Positions 11,537-24,500 of a stretch of DNA of 64,000 bases are shown here, one piece after another (the stretch's first letter is position 1; each line of letters begins with the position of its first letter). The notes beneath the pieces were generated by a model. That model was not told the DNA's origin, made no database searches, and saw only the letters and a program-made list of their open reading frames with translations. A program made the translations under genes and the position numbers. The stretch spans positions 74,696-138,695 of the forward strand of contig CAJNDS010002191.1 of assembly GCA_905221605.1 (NCBI GenBank). Reading direction: 5' to 3'. This DNA comes from Symbiodinium natans (Eukaryota > Sar > Dinophyceae > Suessiales > Symbiodiniaceae).

Positions 11537-14034
11537 CTGCAAAAACAATTATGGAGGTTTAGGGTTTAGGGTTTAGGGTTTAGGGTCTAGGGTCTAGGGT
11601 CTAGGGTTTAGGGTTTAGGAGGGGTTCAGGGGAAGATGTAACCCAAGCTTCCCTAATTTACGAATACTCCCCACTACTCCCGAAGGCTCCCTCAGCTTCC
11701 CTAAGGTTCCCTAGGTACCTACCTCCCATGGACCCTCCTCCCTTAAGGACTCTATGAGGCAGAGTCGAAGGCCCAACCCTAAGCCCTAAACTCTCATCCC
11801 ACAAATCAGAAACTCAACCCTACACCTGTGGATTTTGGGGGTTGAAGGATTCGAGCTTGCAGGTTTTGGGGTGGGGTTGAGGCTTTGCTGTTTCCGTCTC
11901 GGAAAAAGGGATTTTCGTTTTATCTTGGTGGACTTACCATTTACCAGACCTCCTAATTGGCAAAGAACCCAATGCTACTATGCTACGATACGCCTCGAAA
12001 CTTTTGTGACAGTGGAGCGCCCACCGTAAACTTACAGGCGACGAAAGCCCCAGAACAACCCAAGTGACCTCGTCATTCCGCTCCAGCCCTATTGCTGCCA
12101 GGAACTGCGGCGCGGAGGCGGCAAGAGCCTTTTCCGCAAGCAGAGGCTCGGGGGCTTCATAGGTGGGCTTAGGGGAGCAATCATGTGGCAACAAAGGCAC
12201 CGACTAGGCCACCCCTGCTTCCGTTCACTCCTTGCAAGCTCTGTCTTCACCATCCTCAGCTACTGTTCACTCATCATTGCCTCCCACAGCACCATCATTC
12301 TCCCCACTACCACAACTCATCCATCCATCCATCATTGGATATGTTCTCCTGTTTGCATGGCCAGAGCTTACTTGAGGGGACCTGGGCCTGTCTAGGGATT
12401 TGCCAGGCTGTGCATTTCGAAGTGTGGAGCCCAAAGCTGAAGGCTTACTTCAATGCCTCCGGTTCTGCCCCATAGGAGCTCAGAATCCTCGTCGCCCCAA
12501 CTATGTAAGGTCTCCATCATGAGGGAATGAGGTACCCTATAACATCCCTTAAAGGGTATATACAAGGTACCCTACACAATCCCTTAACGGGTATACATAA
12601 GGCACCCTATAATCCCTTAAAAGGGTATATGTAGAGCCCTCATTCCCCTCATTCCCTACGACGAACCAGGGGAGCTTTGATGATTCTGGCGCCCCGCTTC
12701 TGCTCGATGCTGTTCTCTGACTTCCATGGCTTCCAAGGGTTTAGGGTTTAGGGTTTAGGGTTTAGGGTTTAGGGTTTAGGGTTTAGGGTTTAGGGTTTAC
12801 CAAATGTCCCGCAGGTTGGGATGTTGCCCCTTGTACTAGCAGTTCTTCATACTGATGATAATGGGGGGTACCATAATCTCCATTAAGGACCGTTAGCATA
12901 AGGGGGAGCATCCCAACCCATAGGGGTTTAGGGTTTCGGGTTGCCACCATCAGGTTTACGATATTAGGGGCACCTTATCTTGGCTCCTTTTTATAAGGAA
13001 TCCGACTATTTGGGGCGGGGCTGCTATGGGGTCCATCACTATCTCGGTGACCCCGGCTCCTTCATGTTTTCATTCTAATCACCCCATGACCACCTCCCTG
13101 GTTCTCGTCCCCTTGGTCTTGACTTCCAGGACGAAGATGCCATTGCGCCTACTCCCCTGGTATGCCTGAAAGACTCGACAAGAGGACCCTAAACCCTAAA
13201 CCCTAAACCCTAAACCCTAAACCCTAAACCCTAAACCCTAAACCCTAAACCCTAAACCCTAAACCCTAAACCCTAAACCCTAAACCCTAAACCCTAAACC
13301 CTAAACCCTAAACCCCCCTCAAACAATAAAAGCCTAAAGCCGCAACCTTGGGATGTTACCCCTTGCACTAGCAGTCTTTAAAGGGGATTAGAGTTATACT
13401 AGGGGGGTACTAAGGGGGAACATCCGATCCTAAACCTCCACCCAAGCCCCACAGGAGGCCGTAAACCCTAAACCCAAAACCTAAAACCCTAAACCCTAAA
13501 CCCTAAACCCTATACCCTAAACCCCAAACCCTAAACCCTAAACCTTCAATCCTGAACACAGGCCTCGCGTACCAAAACATCCACCAGCCGGGAAACCTGG
13601 GGCCGAGCTCGAGTCTGAAAGCCCTCAGGGTTTAGGGTTTAGGGTTTAGGGTTTAGGGTTTAGGGTTTAGGGTTTAGGGTTTAGGGTTTAGGGTTTAGGG
13701 TTTAGGGTTTAGGGTGAACTTCCAGGACTTAGAAAGCTCAGCTTTCTGGTTTAAGGCTTAGGGTTCTTTTGAGGGTTGTTCAGGGCTCAGGGTCTAGTGT
13801 TCAGGGTGTAGGCACTGTATTTGGTTTAGGGTTTGAGTTTTAACAATACAAGTTGCGCAGGGTGTGGATTGGGCTGGTGGGGTGTGGGCTTCTGTAATTG
13901 CTTCCCAGAGCAGCACTTGCCTCGGGCACACAAGCCTAACCCAAGCCCAAGAACACAACCCTGGTTGTCAAACATTGTTAGTACACGGCCTGTTCTAGTT
14001 TCATCTTCTTCTTCTTATCTTTAGTTTTTTTTTT

Positions 14035-14065
<31 letters not shown>

Positions 14066-17000
14066 GGGGGGGTCAGACCGAATCATCGCCCAAGCGGGTT
14101 CTTATTGTGCTAACGTATACAGCTTGGGCCTTAAATTTACGAAAATCGGACTTCCATCTCGGAGAAACTTCGAGCTTCCAGAAGCAAAGGTCATGTTACA
14201 TCGCGGTGTAGGGACCTCATGTCGAGTTCTAATTTCGAGTTTCAATTTCGAGTTTCAGGTTTGCGAAGGATTCTGAGCGCTCAAAAGGCTGCCGTTCTTA
14301 AGGTTTTGCGTGCAATAGGCGTTCGGTTTCAGGGTCTCCTGGCCATGCATCGCTTAGTCTTGCTGAAGCCTTAGCCTCTTAACTTGGGGGATTGCTCACG
14401 AAGGAACTCATCCTGCTGTAGCCCTAAACCCTATAAACCTTAAACGCTAAACCCCTGAAATCTGGAGCACCCTTTCGGAACACTAAATCGCAGGCCCTAC
14501 ACCCAAACATCGCTGCCGAATGGCTGCCCAACCCCTACACAAAACTCGGAATCTCAAGCCCTACGCGCCTACGAACGCAAAAGGTGCTCTTTGGTGTTTA
14601 AGGGGATTTATAAGAGAACCTGACCCCCCACCCAAAAGGAGAATAAGGGACCCTAAGCGCGGCATTCCAAACTGGTCTATGCGTTGAATGGTCCAAACCA
14701 TAGGGCCCCATGCCCCATAGTTTTGGTAATTCCTCAAGACTCTTCAGGGTTCTACGATGATTGAGACTCCACAAGGCCTTTCTGGTTAGTTTTTCTGGGG
14801 AACTTTGACAACCAAATTGAGGGGTAAAGGGTACCACTGGGCTACCAAGTCGGGTTTGAGGCGTAGACGTTGCCCTAAACCCTAAATCCTAAACCGTAAA
14901 CCCTAAACCCTAAACCCGAAACCCTAAGCCCTAAACCCTAAACCCCAGACCCGAGACCCTAGACCCTAGACCCTAAACCCTAAACCCTAAACCCTACTGT
15001 AGGGTTTGAGGCGAAGCCTGCAGCTTCGAGCTCGACATTGGCGGTTCTTCCACTACTTGCTAAGGATCCCCCCAGAAACATAAAAGATAATCATCTCAGC
15101 CCTTTATTACTCTTCTAAGTAAGAATATTTATCCCCCAAAAAATAATCATCCCTGGATTACCCTTACAAGGAAGAATATGTTTGCAGATGTTTTTTGGGG
15201 GGTGGGGGATCTTTAGCAAGTAGTAGAAGCAAATCGCAGTCTTGTCCGACCTCCTCGAGGAGGACGTCTTGCAGGGCACGGGCATGTTGCAGACTGCCAG
15301 GGGCGGGAGTTGTTGCTGCAGCCCTAAACCCTAAACCCTAAACCCCAAACCCTAAGCCCTAAACCCTAAACCAAAGTCCAGTGGGGCTTTTGAGAACATG
15401 AACCCTCAGTCCAGAACTTAAGCCACCAAACCCCAAGGTCATGCTTGCGCCCTCACCCCTTACCATCCTTAAGTTGGGATGTTCCCCCTGCGTTATGGTT
15501 CCCGCTTGTAACTGGAAGCCAAGACTCCAAAAAAAGGGGAGAAGGGGGCACCAGTGATCATGGGTTTCCCTACTACTACCCTAATTAATTCAAAGGGGGG
15601 GGTAGGGAAACCCATGAACTGAGGCTCCCATTCACACAACAGGATGCAGGCGGTAGCCCCGCTGCGGGCCTTCGCAGCGTGACGCGCAAGTCCTCCACGA
15701 GTCTGCCTGAGCAAGCTGTAGTAACTGTAGGTGAGAGGGTCTTAGGTCTTAGGTGTTAGGGTTATGTAGTCAGTTCTCTAAATTAGGGTGCCCTTCTCGT
15801 TACACGATGCCATATTGTACTATAGGAGCCGAAAGGGACCCCCAATTTAGAGAACTACCCATTTGGGGATTTTAGGACTGAGGACTGGGGGCTTGAGTTC
15901 AGGGTTTAGGATTCCAAGAGTTCCCCTGCTGGGCTGAACCTCTCCACCTACCCCGTCCCTGCCCCCCTCAAAAGCCTACAAACCCTACAAGCCCTACAAA
16001 AGCCAAAAACCCTTAACCCTAAAACCCTAAAACCCTAAGCCCTAAAACCCTAAACCCTAAACCCTCAACCCTGCGCCCCGAAACCCCAAGACCCCTAAGC
16101 CACCCTAAGCCAAGCCCCAGGCATCCTTGTCCGCCCCAGCCCTTCGCCCACAGAAAGAGCCTAAATCGGAAAGCCCGAACCCTTCACTCTTCACCCGAAG
16201 AAAGAATCCAACCGAAGCCCAAAACTCTAAACCCTTCACCCAAAAGAAAGCCCCAAACCCAAAAACCCCAAACCCTACGCCCGTCACCCAAAAAGAAAGC
16301 CTAAATCCGAAAAACTGCACCTTAAACCCCTGAACCCTGAACCTTAAACCCTAAACTTTACCCTAAACCCTAAACCCTAAACCCTAAACCCTAAACCCTA
16401 AACCCTAAACCCTAAACCCTAAAACTGAAGCCGAAAAGGGACTCCCAACTTAGAGAACTGCCCTTTTGGGGATTTTAGGACTGGGGGCTTGAGATTAGGG
16501 CTTAGGATCGCAAGAGTTCCCCTGCCGGGCTGTGCCTCTCCGCCCAGCCCTTCCTGTCCCTGCCCCCCAAAACCGACAAACCCTAGAAGCCCCACAAAAG
16601 CCAAAAACCCCAAACCCTAAAACCCTAAAACCGTAAGCCGCAAACCCTGAATCCCTAAACCCTACACCCCTATACCCTCAGAACCCTAAGCCAAGCCCTG
16701 AGCATCCTTGTCAGCCCAGCCCATCGTCCACAGAAAGAGCCTAAATGGGAAAGCCTGAACACTCCCTAAACCCTAAACCGTAAACCCTGAACCCTAAACC
16801 CTAAACCGTAAACCCTTAACCCTAAACCCTAAACCCTTCACCCGAAGAAGGCCTCAATCCGAAACCCAAAGCCCTAAACCCTTCACCCCAAAGAAAGCCC
16901 TAAAACCCAAAACCCCAAACCCTACGCCCGTCACCCAAAAAGAAAGCCTAAATCCGAAAAACTGCACCTTAAACCCCTGAACCCGGAACCCCTGAACCCT

Positions 17001-18537
17001 GAACCCTGAACCCTAAACCCTAAACCCTAAACCCTAAACCCTAAACCCTAAAACTGAAGCGAGAAAGCCTGAATCCGAAACCCCACCCCTGGCGAAAGAA
17101 GGCTTGGCCCCCAAGCTGTGCTCTCCGGCCGACTCCCCATCTTGCAGGGCAGAAGTGACGTCCTGACGATTTTTTGGGCTTGAGGGGGGAGGAAGGTTTC
17201 GGGTTTACGGTTAAAGGTTTAGGGTCTAGGGTTTCGGCGTTTTGGCATCTGGTAAGGTTTAAGGCGTTACAGGTTTAGGGTTTCTTCGGGCTTCAGGGTT
17301 GCTGGCTTTGGATATGGGGCCTGCTGAAGGCTCGGGATTTTGTAGGCGGCATGGGACGAAAGGCCCAGGTAGGCGGGGGCCTGAGCTGCCAGTGTTTTGA
17401 GGGTTTTAGGCTTGGGGGCTGAATACCCTAGCCCAAAAAATTACCCTTTTGCCTCTAGTAGGATTCCATATAATCAACAAGGTCAAAGGTTAAGTTACCT
17501 GCCCAGTCCCGAAGTAGGTTCAGCTGCTTGTGAGGATCCTAAAGTGCTGATTGAAGTTAAAGTATTCCGGGGTACATGAGGTCTGCCCGAGTTCGGATAG
17601 CGGGCGCAGGGCGTAGAACTGGTTCAGAGCGTCCGGCTGCTCGGGGAGGGGCTTTGCGATGGTATCGCAGTCTTGGAGGATGCTCATCTGCGCACGTCGT
17701 GGACCAGTCGCGTCCTGCACCAGCTTTTGCTGCCGGCTGTCCCCGATTTCCATACATCTATGACTTGCGCCCAACCTTCCTTGACCGCCGTCTGCAGAGC
17801 ATCCTTTCTGTCGTGCAACTGCTGGATGCGAAGCTGGAGTTTGCCAGGAAGGTTCAAGGACTAAACACCAATCAGCTCTTGAAAAGGCCACTTCCCGTCC
17901 CCCTCCCAACTTCCAACACGGCCAGATTTCTTAAGGGTTTCGGCACTATCTTAAGATCCCACAGCCCCTATGCCACAAACCACCCTGCCTGGGGACTGCG
18001 CCCTAAACCACAAAAAACAAAACAAACTCCCAAACCCATCCAAAACCCTCAAAATCCTGCAGCTCTAGACGCTAAACCGCAAAGTCCTAAACTCCCAAAA
18101 TCCTGAAGCCCTCAACCCGAAACCCGAAATCCCCGGAGCCCTACAGCTCCTGCTGCACGCGCGCAGCGAGACCCCGAAGCAATGCCAGCACCTACTTTGG
18201 GGGCTTCTCGGGTTTATACGGGTTGCAGATTGAGGGGCTAGAAAGTTTGAAGGCTTAGTAACCCTAAACCCTAAACCTATTGGCCTTAAGGGTCTATAGT
18301 GGTTTAGGCTCAAGGGGGGGGGGGTCCCAAAGCCTGTGCTGTGGGAGTTGAAAGGCCTTCTTAACTTGGGGTTTAGGATTCCAGGATCTGAGAGCTTAGG
18401 GTCTTCGGGCTGTCAGGGTTGAGGGTCGATGGCTGAGGGGGTTCCATAGGGGCTTGGGTACCTGGGATGCCATGCCTCGCTTTGCTCATGCGCCCCACCC
18501 CCCCTCCCCTCCCCTCCCCTCCCTCCCTTCCCTCCCT

Positions 18538-18594
<57 letters not shown>

Positions 18595-21500
18595 TCTCCC
18601 ACTCTTCCACAAACCCTAAGCCCTAAACCTCTAAACCCCTAAAACCCCTAAACCTTTAAACCCCTAAACCCCGAAAACCCCAAACCCCTAAAATCCTAAA
18701 CCCTGGAGCCCTATGTTCCGACCCCTAATTCAGCCTCTGGAAGTTCTCCTTTATGACGTTCGACACGGGATTTATCATTTTGAGATTTTTGCAATGGACA
18801 TCGTGAACTCATAATCCCCCAAAGACACTTCAACACTTGTGCAGCACCCCAAAAGGCTCTCAGCCCCAAAGCCGAAGCTTGCGTGGGTTTAGGGTTTAGG
18901 GTTGGGTTCGGCCGGTCCACACTAACAATCACCACCAGCAGAACCGCACATAAAAGCACCAAAAAATTGACTGGGATTCCTGCTATTCCTGGTGCTATTC
19001 CTGGTGCTATTTTTTGTGCTATTCCTGGTGCTATTTCTGGTGCAATTTGTTGTGCTATTCCTGGTGCTATTTCTGGTGCTATTTTTTGTGCTATTGTTTG
19101 TGCTATTGTTGGTGCTATTTCTGGTGCTGTTTCTGGTGCTATGTGACTAACAGTCACCATCAGCAGACCCACAAAAAACAGCACCCGGTAAATGCTAAGC
19201 TGCTAAAATTGACTGGGATTCCTGGTGCTATTTCTGATGCTATTTCTGGTGCTACTTTTTGTGCTATTCCTGGTGCTATTTCTGGTGTTGTTTTTTGTGC
19301 TATTGTTTGTGCTATTTCTGGTGCTATTTCTGGTGCTATTTCTGCTGCTATGTGACTAGCAGTCACCACCAGCAGACCCACAAAAAGAAGCACCCGGTAA
19401 ATGCTAAAATTGACTGGGATTCCTGGTGCTATTTTTGGCCTGTGTGTTATAAGGCCACGGCGTTATTTGACTGTGAGTGTGGACCGGCCGAACCCAAGTT
19501 TAGGGTTTAGGGTTCACCAAAGCCCTCAAGCCCAAGCCGCTGCCTGCCCAGCGTCAGGCACCGGATACTCGGCGCCGGCGCCGGGGCCGTAGAGGACGCT
19601 GCGGATGAGGGGAAGCGCCTGCAACAGGGCTTCGTCCAGAGTTGAGGGCATGTATAATGCTCGGAAGCCTAAACTAAACCCTAAGCCCTGAGCCCTAAAC
19701 CCTAAACCCTAAACCCTGTGGAGGATACAGGGCAGAAAAGGCTTCGGGGTCTATGGCCTTCCCAGGTCTTCCCGAACTCAAGATCAGCAATTCCTGAGAC
19801 TTGCAGGCAGCCTCAGGCGACTTAGCTCTCAAGGTCCAGGAAGCCAGGTACCTCGAGAAGTGCCCCGTGACAATAGGGGCGCAAAAAACAACATAAACAC
19901 AAGGATCCCACAAACAGGTTTTTTGGACTCCAGCTTGTAGGGACCCTGCTACGCCAATAGTAGGATCCTTATGTTTATGTGTTTTCTTCCGCTAAGACAA
20001 GGGTGCATGCCCTGGGTCTACAAAAACAACGTCCGCCGACTGCGCGGTTTAGAGTTCCGGGGTGTCGGGCTTGGATGTTCAGGAAGTTCAGGCCTCAAAC
20101 CCTGAACCCCGAACCCTAAACCCTAAACCCCTAAACCCTACACCCCCTAGACCCTCTGAACCTTGTGAGCCCCGCTAAAAACCCTAAACCCTAAACTTGC
20201 CAAACCCGGACCACCCCCCAAGGCCCGAGCGGATAGCAGTCCTCCACAATCTTGTAGTGCTCATCCAAGCACAATCCGTGTCCCTGGACGCTGTTCGGAC
20301 TTCAGGCTCTAAAAGCATTGGGGTTTTTGCAACGCGGTGAACCCTTTTTAGCAGGGGTCAGAGACGAAACCCTCAACCTAAACCCTAAACCCTGAACCCT
20401 AAACCCTAAATCCTAAACCCTAAACCCCAAATCCTAAACCCTAAACTACTGAGACCAGAGGCCCGCGGTTGGAGTTGAGGGTCCAGGCCCCACGACGTCA
20501 TCTGCCAGACTTCGGGTTCGGCACCCCAAAAAAAGACACCAATTTTTGGGCAGGGTTTAGGGTTTAGGGTTTAGGGTTTAGGGTTTCAGGTTTCGGGCTT
20601 GGGGTTTAGGGTTTAGGGCTTGGGGTTTAGGGTTAGGGTTCAGGGTTTACAGGGCCACAGAACTATGATGGATTAAGCTACCGGGTACCCTTAAAGGCCC
20701 TGTTCTAGCAAAACGCACAATCTGCTTCCACATCGGCACAGACAGACTGGCACGAAGAATCTGAGTTGGAAGAAGTACTTGCAACTACCAGCCGAGCCCG
20801 CAACCCTAAACCCTGAACCCTAAACACTATAAGTCCGACTTCCTAAACCCTACACCCTAAACCCCAAACCCTAAGCCTTAAACCCTAAACCCTAACCCCT
20901 ACACCCAAAACCCAAAACCCTGAACCCCAATCCCTACACCCTAAACCCCAAACCCCAAACCCTTAACCCCGAACCCCAATCCCTAAACCCCAAACCCTAC
21001 ACCCTAAACCCTAAACCCTAAACCCTAAGGCAGCAGGCCGAAGGCCACCACCCCAACACGTCGGGGGAAGCCTCGAGGATGCTGAAGCAGCGGAGGATGT
21101 ACACGAAAGATGCTGGGATTTGCCCAATGTTCCTCCGCGGCTTAGGGTTTAGGGTTTAGGGCTTAGGGCTTAGGGCTTAGGGCTTAGGGCTTAGGGCTTA
21201 GGGCTTAGGGCTTAGGGCTTAGAATTTAGGGTCTGGGGTTTAGGGTTTAGGGTGATGCCATATAGCTGCGTGGTTGAGGCTATAAACTGTGTATTGCGGT
21301 CCCTACCATCATACTCGGCCTGTTAAACATAGGGCCCGTGCGTAATTTAAGTAACTGCGCGAGAGAGGATGCTCCGATTGCTGAAGGCCACTGGCGTCGC
21401 TCGACATTCGGAACGAAGGCAGGTCTTGCAGTTAATGTGTGTGGATTGATGACTGGCAGATTCTTCGGAGCTCGCGGTTCAGCTGCCTTGCAAAGCAACA

Positions 21501-24500
21501 AAGCTACAGTAGGTCCCAGAGCAGCCTGTGGGAACACAAAGGGTATCCTTTTTGGGTTTCATGAGGCTCACATGCGTCAGCCTAGCCCAACAAACAGGAG
21601 TAAGGGGCAGACTCGGGGTCAGAGAGAGGAAGATTGCTCCTGAGCCCCTGAGACCATGAAGGCCCTGAACCCTAAGCCCCTGAGCCCTAAACCCTCGTAA
21701 ACCCTAAACCCTAAACCCTAAACCCCGGAGCCCCTATAGGCCCGAACGCACCCCACGCAGTCCCAGAGTTCTGCTTGATCTCCGCAATGGCAGGGAGCAC
21801 CTGGCGCTGCGAGGTCAGGGTGTCGGTCTAAACCCTAAACCCCTAAATCCCTAAACCCCTAAACCCCTAAATCCCTAAACCCCTAAACCCCTAAACCCCT
21901 AAACCCCTAAACCCCTAAACCCCTAAAACCCTAAAACCTAAACCCTTGGGTCAAGGATAAGGTTTCGGGGTTAGGAGCTGAGGCGCTTGGGGTCAAGGTT
22001 TGTGGGCGGCCTGTTTTTTTGGGGGGTGGTGCAGTCTACAATGACAGGGTTTCCAGTTGCTCGAAAGAAGGCGGGGTTCAGGGGTTGGGCTGGGTTCAGG
22101 CTTTGGAGGGGTCGAGTGAGTCTAGTGTCAAGGAGCTTAAGGGTTTTAAAGGTTCAGGGTCTGCTAGGGCTTTGCTTGGGTCTGGGGCTCAAGACCGTGC
22201 GCCCGAGCTAAGCCCTAAGGCCTAAGCCCTCAACCCTAGAAAAATCCAAAGCCCTAGGCCCCAAGCCCCATCCAATGCAGGTCTGGCACATCTCGGATGC
22301 GCCTCGTAGCAGCACCGCCTGCTTGCTTCTCAAGGTTTAGGGTTTAGGGTTTGGGGTTTAGGGTTTAGGGTTTGGGGTTTAGGGTTTAGGCTCCTGCACC
22401 CACGACCCTCAACATCCTGTACTGTAAGCCTACGTAGCTTGGGGTGTCAAACTGTCGGGTTTCAGAATGTGGGCACAGGGCTTAGGTCTGAGTCTACAAG
22501 GGCTCAAGGCGTTCTATGGGGATTTAAGGCTTGGGGCCCATAGCAAATGCAACACCCTCAGTCCTGCGTGCAAATCGGAGGGGGGGTTAGGGTTTAGGGT
22601 TTAGTTTTTGCGGACCTACTTCTGTGCTACAGAGCTTTTCTGGGGGGGGGGGGGGACCCTTGGTGTCTGCAGCTTTGTGGGTTAAGGGTGCCAGCCCTTT
22701 GCAGCAACATGGGCAGCAAGCTGGGGGCTGCTTCCTCGACGAAACTCTAAAACCCAAACCGCAAAATTCTAAGTCCTAAGGGTTGGGGGCTTTCGAGCAG
22801 GTAGGGTTTGGGAGCTCTCGGGTTTTGGAGTTGGAAGTTTTTCAGGGTTTGATCAGCCCGACTGTCGAAACTCAAGACCTATCGCCTGAATTCCCGAATC
22901 CTACGCCCTAAGCCCTCGCCCAGCCCCCTGGTGATGCTGCCTGATGCCAAGCTCTGGAAGACGTCACTGACAGGGCGACAGATTTGAGAGAAAAAAGAGT
23001 TGGGTTGAGGGTCGCAATTTGTTAGGCGGAGTAGTCAGAATACAGCCAGTGCTTGGGGCTTTGGACTTGTAGCGGAGATTGGAATGTAGCTGTGTTTAGC
23101 CGACAGGCACAACTTTGTCTTGTTTCCAGTGCCAGTTATAGGAAATTGGAGAAGCAGCACCCTTTCATGTCGACCATGACCGTGCTGAGACCCTGAGTTC
23201 TGACATCATTTGGAGGAACTCCCAGTCCTAAAGCCTTGCTGAGCTAGAAGCCCCGCAGCAAACTCCTGGACCAAAGAACCCCTAAACTCCTGAACTCCTA
23301 GGCCCGTAAACTCTAAACTCGAACATCCTAAACCCCAAACCCAAAACCCCTTTTCTCCTCTCTGTGCGCCTGATGGCTTTGGCCACAGCTTCTTCCGCGA
23401 CTGCATTCTGTCGACCCGTGGCAATGAACCCCATCTTGACCTTGGCAGCTCGTGGCTTTTGGGGTTCGGGGAGTTCGGGGGGGCGGGGGGGGGGGGGGGG
23501 GATGAGGGAGAACCCCTGAGGAGTTAAGCCTTTTTGGGTGTCCCTAAATTCTAGACCATAAGGAACAGAGCGCCACAAAGGGCCCATCATGTTGATCAGA
23601 AGCCATCGAGTCGGTGGGTGCTTGTGATTCACGATCCTCTTCGTGTCTTCTGCATGAACTAGGGCTATCTGCAGATCCTGAGCCCCAACAGAAGAGAATC
23701 TGGATTGGGGGTCCCTCAGCGCCCACCTCAGACTGCATAAGCCTGTCTTGCACCCAGGTTTCGGAACGGCTGCCAATCCGGTATCTTCTTCTTGTCCCCG
23801 AAAGGCCATCTATCTCCCGAGAGTTAGTAGGGTTGAGGAAGTATAATTAACGAAGTCAATCCATGGTGAAACCCTCCTAAGCAGGTCAACTCCACTAAGC
23901 GCACCTCATTCTGTGCAAGACTGTGAACCTAAGACCGCACATGCAAGCGCATCAGGGCCCTTTTTGGGGCTCCCCATTACAATACAGCCTCATATTCAGG
24001 GCACCCCCAAAAAGGGTCCGAAGCCCCTGCATCTCAAGACATGAGCGTTGTCCCTGCCCATGGGTTGCGACTTTTCCCATAAAACCGAAGACCCCGAGGC
24101 CGGTGCCAGATCACCAGGGATAGCCTCGTAGTCGTTGGAAACGATGTGTGCCACCTGCTGTGGGCAGCAGCTCCGGCACGCAACTTCGGGAGCTGCTATT
24201 TACTTCGGGTTCAGGGTACTTAGAAGTAGGCCGCCAACTCAAATAAGGTTATCACCAGTGATGGCTCTATAGTTTCCCTACTTACCATCCCTTTACAACT
24301 GCACGTGACCCTGCAACTTCGCGTGTTCGCGAGCTTGTCATTCCATTCATCAGTAAACCACCATGAGAAGTCTGCAACGAGTCGTAGGTACCTCAACTGC
24401 GACTGACACCAAGGTCCTGTTAACCAACTTAATTTCAACTACCATCGTAAAGCTACAAAATAACTCATGCAGTATCCTTGTCATGGTAACTTAAATTGAG

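Noticed and set aside
11105-11569. His/Thr-rich protein across the gap
   Set aside because: CA microsatellite translated through 100 N.
17576-18106. 176-codon plus-strand gene
   Set aside because: Left part is the shadow of minus exons 17576-17833; right part is diverged telomeric sequence.
18711-19510. Genes for Gly-Ala-Ile repeat proteins
   Set aside because: The 12-bp satellite is open in several frames on both strands; no non-repeat coding text surrounds it.
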